A DNA stretch of 64,000 nt from contig NZ_JACIDJ010000008.1 in the NCBI RefSeq assembly GCF_014196305.1, positions 1 to 64,000 of the forward strand, given 5' to 3'. Positions 26,120 through 34,085 of the stretch are shown one piece after another. Under the pieces are notes generated by a model that saw only the letters and a list, made by a program, of their open reading frames with translations, was not told the origin of the DNA and searched no databases. Numbering within the stretch: the first letter of the stretch is position 1; each line of letters opens with the position of its first letter. A program made the position numbers and the translations under genes. Source of the DNA: Roseococcus suduntuyensis. GTDB lineage: Bacteria; Pseudomonadota; Alphaproteobacteria; Acetobacterales; Acetobacteraceae.

Positions 26120-26569
26120 CTACCGCGCGCGGAAGGGCCTATGGCAATCGCCGCAGGCGGCGCCGGTGGCCTGCACGGCGGCCGCGAAGGCCCGCGCGTC
26201 GCCCGACTGGGCGGCGGTGTTCAACGCTTCCAGCCGGGGGCCGAGTGCGGCGGCGACGCGCTCGAAATTGGCGCGGTCCGTCCAGATCTCGGGCAGGGCG
26301 CGGGTGTCGAGCCCCGCGGTCCCGCGCGCCGTGCCGGCCGGGAAGCGGTCGGGAAAGTTCACGAAGAAGGCCTGCACGGCGGCCACCCGTTCGGCGGCCG
26401 GGCGAGGGTCGCTGCCCGCGCGCGCGATGGCGGCCATGGCCTCCATATGGGCGCCCACGGCGCGCAGCCCGTCGCGGCGCTCCTGGACGATCTGGGCGGG
26501 GTTGGTCTGCGCCGCGGCGGTGCCCAGCAGGGCCAGCAGGCCGAGACCGATGAGGAGTGGCTTTGACAT
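26120..26569 (-). CDS. cytochrome c-prime-like class II cytochrome
   Basis: A 149-aa periplasmic haem protein. Signal peptide about residues 1-21 (MSKPLLIGLGLLALLGTAAAQ), a four-helix-bundle type body, and the haem motif CGDCH close to the C-terminus, as in class II c-type cytochromes. Roles include NO binding or electron transfer. An in-frame ATG at 26602 would add MKKPQPVSDSR; the ribosome sites do not decide between them. Converges with the carbonic anhydrase gene. Confidence 0.88.
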   Translation of the reverse strand: MSKPLLIGLGLLALLGTAAAQTNPAQIVQERRDGLRAVGAHMEAMAAIARAGSDPRPAAERVAAVQAFFVNFPDRFPAGTARGTAGLDTRALPEIWTDRANFERVAAALGPRLEALNTAAQSGDARAFAAAVQATGAACGDCHRPFRAR

Positions 26570-26658
26570 TCGGCTGTCGCTCACAGGTTGAGGCTTTTTC
26601 ATTGCACACCCCCGGCTTGCCCGCCAAGCGCCGTAACGTTATGAGACGCGCACGGCGC

Positions 26659-26735
26659 CGGAGTGTAGCTCAGCCTGGTAGAGCACTGTGTTCGGGACGC
26701 AGGGGCCGGAGGTTCGAATCCTCTCACTCCGACCA
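26659..26735 (+). tRNA. tRNA-Pro(CGG)
   Basis: Acceptor arms CGGAGTG (26659-26665) and CACTCCG (26725-26731), discriminator A, encoded CCA (26733-26735). Anticodon loop TTCGGGA (26691-26697) gives CGG at 26693-26695. T-loop GGTTCGAATCC is present. It is the second proline tRNA in the window. Confidence 0.97.
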
Positions 26736-26755
26736 GCCATTTTCCCGATGGGGCC

Positions 26756-28174
26756 TCACACATCCCGCCAGTCATGGCGCCGCGCCTCGAAGGCGTCGCG
26801 GCCCAGCATGAACACGGCGGCCGTCCGCGCCAGGATGCGCAAATCCAGCCAGAGCGACCACTCGGAGAGGTAGGCGAGGTCATGCCCCACCACCTCCCGC
26901 GCCATGGCGGGGCCGGCGATGGTGCCTGACAACCCATTGACCTGCGCCCAGCCGGTGATGCCCGGCTTGAGGCGGTGCCGCGCGCCATAGCCGGGCACGA
27001 TCTCCTCCATGGGCAGGCCCGCCACCTCGATGCCGGGGACGTGCGGGCGGGGGCCCACGAAGCTCATTTCGCCGCGCAGCACGTTGATGACCTGCGGCAT
27101 CTCGTCGATGCAGGTGGCGCGCAGGAAGGCGCCCACGCGGGTGATGCGCCGGTCGCCCTCGCGCACGCCGCGGCGCCCGTCATCGGCTGGGTCCAGGCGC
27201 AGGGTGCGCAGCTTCAGCACCTCGAAGGGCCGGCCGAACTGCCCCACGCGCCGCTGGCGGAACAGCACGGGCCCGGGGCTTTCCAGCCGGATGGCGATGG
27301 CGGCCAGGGCCAGGATGGGCAGCACCACCAACGACAGGCCGGCCGCCAGCAGCTTGTCCAGCGCCCCCTTCACCAGGATGGCCGCGCCCGGCACCGGCGC
27401 GCGCACGAGGCGCAGCGCCGGTCGGCCGGCGATGAGCGGGCGCGGCGCCCCCTGCGGGGCGGCATTGTCGCCCCCCAGCATGACCATCACGTCGGAGGAG
27501 AGCCATTGCACCTGCTGGATCACGCGCAGGATGTCGATGGCGCGGCGCATCGGCAGCGCGATGACGATGACGTCGATGCGCTCGCGCGCCGCGAGCCCGG
27601 CCAGCGCCCGCACATCGCCGCGCACCGGCAGGCCATGCAGGGCGGCGGGGCGGCGCGTCGCGTCGCGGTCGTCGAAGATGCCCACCAGGTCGGGCGGCTC
27701 GACATTCTCGGGCGCGGTCAGGTCCGCGATCAGCCCTTCCGCCTCCTCGCTGGCGCCGATGATGGCGATGCGCCGCCGCAGCCAACCTTGCCGCACGCCG
27801 AACTGCGCGGCGGTGGAGACGAGCAGGCGAGAGGCCATCAGCAGCATGCCCGCGAGCGCCGGCCACAGCACCAGGGCATGGGCGGCCTGGCCCCCCAGCG
27901 CGGCCAGGGCCAGCAATACGGCCGCGAGGCCCACCAGCGCCGGATAGGCCATGGCCTCCAGCACGGTCCAGGGCAGGCGCAGCATCTGGCCCAGATGGAC
28001 GGGGCCAAAGGCGCGCATCAGCAGGAAGGTCATCATCGGCAGGAGGAAGGCGATGAGCGCGCCCTCCAGCGGCGAGAAGGCCAGCGGCGTCGGCCCCGCC
28101 CGCATCCAGACGAGGCCGGCGAGGGCCAGGGCCAGCAGGTCGGCCAGCCCCGTCGCCTGGCGCAGCAGCGCCAC
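26756..28174 (-). CDS. polyprenyl-phosphate sugar-phosphate transferase (exopolysaccharide priming)
   Basis: A 472-aa WcaJ/GumD-type enzyme that places the first sugar phosphate on undecaprenyl phosphate. Four N-terminal membrane helices (about 5-130), a Rossmann-like domain (RIAIIGASEEAEGL), then a fifth membrane segment and the catalytic domain from about 270: FRQRRVGQFGRPFEV, DEMPQVINVLRG, MSFVGPRP and LKPGITGWAQVNGLSG. The GTG at 28174 has no ribosome site. In-frame codons upstream encode a plausible N-terminus beginning at a CTG near 28237, right after GGGGAGGG. Faces the EPS genes that start at 28449. Confidence 0.9.
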   Translation of the reverse strand: MALLRQATGLADLLALALAGLVWMRAGPTPLAFSPLEGALIAFLLPMMTFLLMRAFGPVHLGQMLRLPWTVLEAMAYPALVGLAAVLLALAALGGQAAHALVLWPALAGMLLMASRLLVSTAAQFGVRQGWLRRRIAIIGASEEAEGLIADLTAPENVEPPDLVGIFDDRDATRRPAALHGLPVRGDVRALAGLAARERIDVIVIALPMRRAIDILRVIQQVQWLSSDVMVMLGGDNAAPQGAPRPLIAGRPALRLVRAPVPGAAILVKGALDKLLAAGLSLVVLPILALAAIAIRLESPGPVLFRQRRVGQFGRPFEVLKLRTLRLDPADDGRRGVREGDRRITRVGAFLRATCIDEMPQVINVLRGEMSFVGPRPHVPGIEVAGLPMEEIVPGYGARHRLKPGITGWAQVNGLSGTIAGPAMAREVVGHDLAYLSEWSLWLDLRILARTAAVFMLGRDAFEARRHDWRDV

Positions 28175-28448
28175 CGGCGAGGCGCTGCCGGCCGCGGGTG
28201 GCGCGGCGATGCCGGTCGCGGACAGGATTTCGGACAGTTGACCCTCCCCGCGGCCTTGACCTCAACTGAAGGATAGCGCGCTTGGCCCAAAGGAACAGCC
28301 TTCCTGCGTGGCGGGGTGCGGCCAATGCTTGTCCGGTGCCCCCGCGCGGCATAAACTCGACGTAACGGAAGGAGGCGCTTCGCCAGGCTTTCGTTGCACT
28401 GCCCGCCATGGCCCTGATGGCCGGCATCCTTTGCTGGGGACATCGCGC

Positions 28449-30293
28449 TTGGCCACCCTGCGGATCGATACCCCTGGCTTCATCCCCCCGCCCTCGGCGG
28501 GATGGTCGCGCCGCCATGGCTGGTGGGCGACGGCGCGCTGGCGCGCCCCCTGGATTCTGGCCGCGCTGCTGCTTCCCCCGGCGCTGGCCCTTCTTCTCGC
28601 CGCGCGCGTGCCGCCCATGCACGAGGCCGAGATGCTGCTGCGCCTGGACGCGCCGCAGGCCGCCCTGGCCGAGGCCGCCCTGCTGCGCGAGCAGGCGCCG
28701 CGCGTGACCGACGCGTCCGCCGGCCCGCCGCGCATGGAGATCCTGGCGGAGGGGCGGGTGTTGCGCCTCGTCCTGCCGCACCCAGACGCCCGCGCCGCCA
28801 CGGCGCAGGTCGAGGCACTGGTGCGCGCCTGGCTCGCGGCGCGGGAGGCGTTCTGGTCCGATGCCGAGGCCACGCGCCTCGCCGCGCGCCTCGCCGCCCT
28901 GGAGGAGGAGCTGCGCACCACCGCCGCCCGCCTGGGCGCGCTGGATCTGGCGCAGGAGGCCGCTGCCGCCATCGCCCACCGCCAGCGCCTGGCCGAGCGG
29001 CTGGACGCCCTGGCTGCCGAGCGCGCCGCCGCCATGGGCCGGCTTGCCGCCGCCGAGGCCGCGCTGGCCGCCCAGCCCGGCCGCGTGCTGGGTGCCATCG
29101 AGCGCAGCAACGCCCCCCTGGTGGAAGAACCCCGCACCCTGCTGACGCGCCTGCTGGCCGAGCGCGCCCGGATGCGCGCCCAATACCAGCGCGACGCGCC
29201 CATGCTGACGGAGCTGGAGGCGCGCATCGCGGACGCCCGCCGCGCCCTGTCCCAGGCGAGCAGCCAGCGCGTCGAGACCTCGCGCGAGGAACGCAACCCC
29301 CTGTTGGACGGGCTGGCGGGCCAGGCGTTCGACGCCCGCATCACCCGGGATGCCCTGGTCCAGGAGATCGCCGAGACCTCCCGCCTTCGCGCCGAGGCGG
29401 AGGCGCGCGCGGCCGCCCTGCTGGCGGCCCTGGAACCGGGCCGCGAGCGCGCCGCCCTGGCCGCGCGCCTGGCCGCCCGCCCCGTGCAGCAGGCGGCCCC
29501 GGTGGGCGTGCCCGAGGCCGCGAGCCTGCGCCCCGGCACCACCCATCCCGGCCCCGCCTGGGTCGCGGCCGGCGCGGGCGCTGGGCTGGCGCTGGCCCTG
29601 CTGCTGGGCGCGCTGCTGACCCGCTGGCGCACCGTCTTCCTGCACCCGGCCGAGGCCGAGCGCGGGACCGGTCTGGCTGGCCTGGGCGCCATGCCCGCGC
29701 GCGGCGGGGCCGGCACGCCGCCGGCCATCGCGAGCCTCGCCGTGCAATTGCTGGACAGCGCGCCGCCCGGCCACGCGCAGATGGTGCAGTTCCTCGGCAC
29801 CGCGACCGAGGATGGACGGGACGCCGCCGCCCGCGCCCTGGCGGTGGAGCTGGCGCGCGGGCATGGGCTGTCGGTGGCGCTGATCGACCTGGACGGCGAT
29901 GGCCGCCGGCACCTGGCCACCCTGGGCGACCCCGCGCAGCCGCCCATTCCCTCGCCCGAGGGCGTCTTCGCCCATGCGACCGGGGTGCCGCGCCTCTGGG
30001 TGACCTACCAGCGGCGCGAGGCCGCGCTGATGACGCCCCACGCGCTGGAAACAGGCGTGCTGCACATGGCCGATCGGCTGCGCACCGCCTTCGACGTCTG
30101 CGTGCTGATCGGCGGCGCCGGGATGGACCATTATGCCCGCCGGCGCCTGTCGGTGCTGGTGGATGGCAATATCCTGGTGGTGGGGCGCGGCCGCACGCGC
30201 GCGCCGGCGGCGCGCGAGATGATCGGCCAGGTGCAGGCGGGCGGCGGGCGCTTCTTCGGTCTGTTCTGGACGGAAGGCGCGCGCGCGGCATGA
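28449..30293 (+). CDS. polysaccharide chain-length regulator with degenerate BY-kinase domain
   Basis: A 614-aa Wzz/GumC-type co-polymerase. TM1 about 34-52, a long periplasmic coiled coil (about 60-350), TM2 about 370-392, then a cytoplasmic domain of about 220 residues with Rossmann-like strands (GLSVALIDLDGDG, DVCVLIGGAGMDH). The P-loop of bacterial tyrosine kinases is not seen: the expected strand reads MVQFLGTATEDGRDAA. It therefore probably regulates export without kinase activity. TTG at 28449 follows GGGGA by about 8 bases. Stop overlaps the next ATG by 4 bases. Confidence 0.8.
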   Translation: MATLRIDTPGFIPPPSAGWSRRHGWWATARWRAPWILAALLLPPALALLLAARVPPMHEAEMLLRLDAPQAALAEAALLREQAPRVTDASAGPPRMEILAEGRVLRLVLPHPDARAATAQVEALVRAWLAAREAFWSDAEATRLAARLAALEEELRTTAARLGALDLAQEAAAAIAHRQRLAERLDALAAERAAAMGRLAAAEAALAAQPGRVLGAIERSNAPLVEEPRTLLTRLLAERARMRAQYQRDAPMLTELEARIADARRALSQASSQRVETSREERNPLLDGLAGQAFDARITRDALVQEIAETSRLRAEAEARAAALLAALEPGRERAALAARLAARPVQQAAPVGVPEAASLRPGTTHPGPAWVAAGAGAGLALALLLGALLTRWRTVFLHPAEAERGTGLAGLGAMPARGGAGTPPAIASLAVQLLDSAPPGHAQMVQFLGTATEDGRDAAARALAVELARGHGLSVALIDLDGDGRRHLATLGDPAQPPIPSPEGVFAHATGVPRLWVTYQRREAALMTPHALETGVLHMADRLRTAFDVCVLIGGAGMDHYARRRLSVLVDGNILVVGRGRTRAPAAREMIGQVQAGGGRFFGLFWTEGARAA

Positions 30294-30991
30294 GGCGTGC
30301 CCTGTTGCTGCTGCCCCTGCTGGCCGCCTGCACCGGGCAGGAAATCCGCGTGCAGCAGCAGCGCCCGGAGGGCTTCACCGCCTGGACCGACGCGCCCCCC
30401 GTCTATCGCTTCGGCCCCGGCGACCGCCTGAACGTGCGCTTCCGCCTGACGCCCGAGCTGAACGAGGTGGCGCTGGTGGGGCCGGACGGTACCATCGCGC
30501 TCCGCGCCGCCGGGCGGGTGCGGGTGGGGGGTCTTTCGCCCGCCGAGGCCGAGGCCGCCATCGCCGAGGCCTCGCGCCGCCTGCTGCTCAACCCCGAGGT
30601 CAGCGTGGCCTTCGACGAAACGGCCGCCAACCAGGTCTTCGTGGGCGGGATGGTGGAGCGTTCCGGCGCCTTCCCGCTGGTGGGGCGGCGCGGCGTGCTG
30701 GAGGCCATCATGCTCGCCGGCGGCTTCACCCCCGAGGCGCGGATGAACGAGGTGGTGCTGATCCGCCGCGACCCCGAGAACCGCCCCATGCTCCGCACCG
30801 TGAACCTGCAGGGATTCGCCGCGCGGGCCGAGGCCGACGTGCCGCTGTTCCCGGGCGACATCGTCTTCGTCCCGCGCAGCCGCATCGCGGAGGTGGCCAA
30901 TTTCGTGGACCAGGCCATCAACCGTACGCTGCCCTTCTCGCGGGGGTTCAGCTACACCATCAACCGTGGCGCCACGGCCGGGACGTTTTGA
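30290..30991 (+). CDS. Wza/GumB-like polysaccharide export lipoprotein
   Basis: A 233-aa outer-membrane exporter. Lipoprotein signal with lipobox LAAC (cysteine at residue 14), a Poly_export domain (VYRFGPGDRLNVRFRL) and one SLBB-like domain (VFVGGMVERSGAFPL, GVLEAIMLAGGF). It should form the outer-membrane channel for the polymer. Overlaps its upstream partner by 4 bases and the next gene by 4 bases, so stoichiometric co-expression is likely. Confidence 0.9.
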   Translation: MRRALLLLPLLAACTGQEIRVQQQRPEGFTAWTDAPPVYRFGPGDRLNVRFRLTPELNEVALVGPDGTIALRAAGRVRVGGLSPAEAEAAIAEASRRLLLNPEVSVAFDETAANQVFVGGMVERSGAFPLVGRRGVLEAIMLAGGFTPEARMNEVVLIRRDPENRPMLRTVNLQGFAARAEADVPLFPGDIVFVPRSRIAEVANFVDQAINRTLPFSRGFSYTINRGATAGTF

Positions 30992-31731
30992 CCGACCGGG
31001 TGATGCTGGGGGTGATCGGCCTCGCCCCCCTCGATACCGAGGGCGCGCTGGCCGCCATCGCGGCGCGCGACCCGGCCTCTCCCTTCGCCTATGTCGTCAC
31101 CGCCAATGCCCAGCATTTGGCCCTGCTGGCCGAGCCCGCGCACCCGCTGCGCGCCGCCTATGATGCGGCCTGGCTGCGGCTGAACGACAGCCGTGTGCTG
31201 TCCCGCCTGCAACGCTTCGCGACCGGCGAGGGCTTTCCCGTGGCCACCGGCAGCGACCTGACCCGTTTGCTGTTCGAGCGGGTGATCGCGCCCGGGGATG
31301 CGCTGGTGCTGGTGGGGGGCGATGCCGCGCTGGCTGAGGCGCTGCGCGCGCGCTTCGGCCTGACGGCGCTGCATTTGCATGTGCCGCCGATGGCTTGGGC
31401 GGCGGACCCGGCCGCCGTGCAGGCGGCGCTGGATTTCGTGCGGGCCCACCCGGCGCGCTTCGTCTTCGTCATCACCGGCGCGCCGGCGTCCGAAACCTTC
31501 CTCCGGCGCCTTGCCGCCGAACCGGGGCTGACCGGCACAGGCCTCGCCGTCGGCAGCGCGCTGCGCTTCCTGGTGGGGCAGGTGCGGCGCGCGCCGGTGT
31601 GGATGCAGCGGTCGGGACTGGAATGGCTGTTTCGCCTGCTGAGCGAACCGCGCCGGCTGTGGCGCCGCTATCTGGTGGACTCCATGCCGGCGGTGGTGAT
31701 CGCCTTCAGGTTGTGGAGGCGGAATTCATGA
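30988..31731 (+). CDS. WecG/TagA/CpsF-family glycosyltransferase
   Basis: A 247-aa GT26-type enzyme that extends lipid-linked glycans. Seen: VVTANAQHLALLAE, the substrate block LNDSRVL (most relatives have an ADG-type sequence here), and the C-terminal VGSALRFLVGQVRRAPVWM with GLEWLFRLLSEPRRLWRRYL in part. TTG at 30988 overlaps the upstream stop (TTGA); an ATG at 31003 would drop five residues. Last gene of the coupled EPS run. Confidence 0.88.
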   Translation: MTDRVMLGVIGLAPLDTEGALAAIAARDPASPFAYVVTANAQHLALLAEPAHPLRAAYDAAWLRLNDSRVLSRLQRFATGEGFPVATGSDLTRLLFERVIAPGDALVLVGGDAALAEALRARFGLTALHLHVPPMAWAADPAAVQAALDFVRAHPARFVFVITGAPASETFLRRLAAEPGLTGTGLAVGSALRFLVGQVRRAPVWMQRSGLEWLFRLLSEPRRLWRRYLVDSMPAVVIAFRLWRRNS

Positions 31732-31840
31732 TGCTTTTTGGTTGCGTGTGGTAAAGTAGAACTTAAGGTGTGCTTCCGGCGGGGGCCGCCAAGGTGGCCG
31801 CATTCCCGACCGCCGGTGCTCCCGCGCGAGGGGAAACACC

Positions 31841-32494
31841 ATGACGACTGCGGATATCTTCCTGCGCGACCATGCTGTGGAGGTCGTGGGCTCCGGCGTC
31901 AGCCTTGGCCCGACCACCGGCAAGCCCACCATGGTCTTCGACCTGACGGGCGGAGACCTGTTCCTGGGTGGCAACGCGGCCGATGCCGCCATCGCGCTGC
32001 GCCGGGCCGATGGCACCACGGCCCTGCACCTCACGACCCATGCGCGCGAACCCGCGCCGGCCAGCGCGCGCATCAGCCTCGACGCGGCGACGGGCAAGGT
32101 GGCCCTGGGCGGCAGCGGCGCGCATGGCGTGCTGCATGTGCGCGACAACCGCGGCAACCCGCGCATCGCCATGGGCGCGCTGGCCGGCCAGCGGGAGGAG
32201 GACACCACGATCGCCATGGACGGCCTGCTCGGCGCCATCACGCTGGGCGGCAAGGCCATCGACGGAGACCTTTACCTCCGCAACGGGGCCGATACCGTCA
32301 CTGTCCACATCTCGGGCGGCGTGGACTTCCACACCCGGCCGCGGGCCGATGTGGCCATCCAGGTGGACGGCCACACGGGCAGCGTGACCTGCCGGCGCGT
32401 GGTGGTCTCGCGCGACGGGGTGCTGCACGACCTGCTGGCGAAGATCGAGGCGCTGGAGGCCGAGGTGGCCGCCCTCAAGCAGGCGGGGCGCTGA
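31841..32494 (+). CDS. glycine-rich beta-repeat protein, unknown function
   Basis: A 217-aa protein without signal peptide, made of repeated short strands with a DLFLGG / KVALGG / AITLGG / DLYLRNG rhythm at about 35-40 residue spacing, then a C-terminal helix (LLAKIEALEAEVAALKQ) able to trimerise. This pattern recalls tail-fibre or beta-helix stalks. GAGGGGAAA ribosome site precedes the ATG at 31841. It is followed after 3 bases by an SGNH hydrolase gene, so the two probably form a unit. No family recognised. Confidence 0.7.
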   Translation: MTTADIFLRDHAVEVVGSGVSLGPTTGKPTMVFDLTGGDLFLGGNAADAAIALRRADGTTALHLTTHAREPAPASARISLDAATGKVALGGSGAHGVLHVRDNRGNPRIAMGALAGQREEDTTIAMDGLLGAITLGGKAIDGDLYLRNGADTVTVHISGGVDFHTRPRADVAIQVDGHTGSVTCRRVVVSRDGVLHDLLAKIEALEAEVAALKQAGR

Positions 32495-32497
32495 GCG

Positions 32498-34060
32498 GTG
32501 GCGCGCAAGCTCCGCGCCGCGGTGGTGGGCGACAGCGTGATCTGGGGCCAGGGCCACCCCCATCCGGGCAAGCCGCACAACCTGGCCTTCGCCGCGCTGC
32601 GCCAAAGCGGCGCACTGGACGTGACGGTGCCCGAGGGCCTGTTCACCGCGCAATCCGGCGCCCAGGCCAGCAATATCGATGGCAACAACGCCTTCGTCCT
32701 GGGCCGGGTGCCTTCCGCCGCGGTGGTGCCGCGCAACGCGATCTCTGGCGAAATCCCCTCCGGGGCGCCCTCCGCGCGGGACCAGTTGCGCGCCCTCGCC
32801 CCGCGGGCCGAGGAGGTGGAGGTGCTGGTCATGGATGGCGGCGCCAATGACATGGGCTTCCTGACGGCCGGGCTGCCCTTCGACGGGTCGCAGGAAGATG
32901 CCGTCGCGGAGGCGACGCGTCACATCGAGGGCGCGGCCCGGCGCCTGGGCATGGACGCGAAGGAGTATTTCTTCTCGGAGCATTTCACGCAGCGGCTCGA
33001 ATCCGTGACCCTCGCGCTGGCCGATGCGCGGGCGCTGCGGGCACGGCATATCCTCTACACCGGCTATTATCCTGGGCTGAGCCAGGACAGCCGTTCGGAC
33101 GAGGTGGTGGGCCTGCTCGCGGGGACAGCGGGCGTGTTTCTGGGGTCGTTCCTGCTGGGCCCTGTGGGTCTTGTCGCGGGAGTCTTCCTGGGCATCTCGG
33201 CCCGCGAGGAAGCGCGCCAGGCGGCGGCGCAGGTGGAGTTTTTCTACGCCCGCCTGACCTCGGAACTCACGCGGCGCATCGCCGAGCACAACCGCCGCTC
33301 CTCAGGGCCCTCGGTCCATTATGTGAACCCGCGCTTCCCGAACGCCCGCGCCATGTACACGCGCGAGCCCTGGGTCTACGAGCCGCCCGGTCCGGGAAAC
33401 CAAGCGGTGCGGGATGCGCGCATCACCCATTACCGGTCCCGCATGGGTGGCGACCCGCCGGTCAAGCAGCGGCCCACGATCTACAACGCCCACTGGGCGC
33501 ACCCCAACGAGGCGGGGGCCGCGCAATATGGCCGCCGCATCGCGGAGGAGCTGGACCGCGTCGTGAACTTCTCGCTGCGGCGCGAGGCGGAGCGCATCTC
33601 CCGCGAACCCGGCATCCGCGCCCGGCAGGACCGGCTGCTCTTCAGCCGTGCGAACGGGTCGGTGCGTGCCCTGATGCGGATCGCGGTGGTGGAGACGGTC
33701 GAGTTCCGCCTGCGGTTCCGGCAGGTTGTCGCCTTTACGACGGTTGGCGGGCCCAACGCCTTCCGCGTGATGTCCTCGACCTTACGCACGGCGGCCGGCG
33801 ACTTCGGGTCGCGTGCCTTCCGCGCGGCCTCGCGCCCGCGCACTCCCTCGCATCTCGAAGTGCTCTTTGACCTGCGTGGCGTCGCCTACGGCCAGATCGG
33901 CCACCTCGACTTCGCCTTCGATGGACAGAACATGGTGTTCGACACCGCGGGCGACCTCGAGTTGTTCGTGAACGGCTATCCCATCTTCTCGGGCAAGGTC
34001 GAGGCCCACCAGTGGCGGGCGGATGGGCGTTTCATGCGCTTCCGCCACCCGCTTCCGTGA
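32498..34060 (+). CDS. SGNH/GDSL-type hydrolase with extra C-terminal domain
   Basis: A 520-aa protein. Block I GDS at residues 11-13 (VVGDSVIWGQG), block III-like GGANDMGF near 115, and block V-like AHPNEAGAAQYG near 345 give an SGNH esterase/acyl-hydrolase catalytic set. An insertion with a glycine-rich hydrophobic stretch (GLLAGTAGVFLGSFLLG, about 205-235) may touch membranes. Residues from about 400 form a separate beta-rich region, perhaps a binding domain. No signal peptide. GTG at 32498. Partnered with the repeat protein just upstream; a target such as the exopolysaccharide is only a guess. Confidence 0.7.
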   Translation: MARKLRAAVVGDSVIWGQGHPHPGKPHNLAFAALRQSGALDVTVPEGLFTAQSGAQASNIDGNNAFVLGRVPSAAVVPRNAISGEIPSGAPSARDQLRALAPRAEEVEVLVMDGGANDMGFLTAGLPFDGSQEDAVAEATRHIEGAARRLGMDAKEYFFSEHFTQRLESVTLALADARALRARHILYTGYYPGLSQDSRSDEVVGLLAGTAGVFLGSFLLGPVGLVAGVFLGISAREEARQAAAQVEFFYARLTSELTRRIAEHNRRSSGPSVHYVNPRFPNARAMYTREPWVYEPPGPGNQAVRDARITHYRSRMGGDPPVKQRPTIYNAHWAHPNEAGAAQYGRRIAEELDRVVNFSLRREAERISREPGIRARQDRLLFSRANGSVRALMRIAVVETVEFRLRFRQVVAFTTVGGPNAFRVMSSTLRTAAGDFGSRAFRAASRPRTPSHLEVLFDLRGVAYGQIGHLDFAFDGQNMVFDTAGDLELFVNGYPIFSGKVEAHQWRADGRFMRFRHPLP

Positions 34061-34085
34061 CCCCCCGCCGCGGGTGCGCCCGGCC

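Noticed and set aside
27180-30131. A 983-codon minus-strand open frame across the EPS locus
   Set aside because: Antisense to two clear genes and low in recognisable structure; its last part is merely the sugar transferase in another frame.
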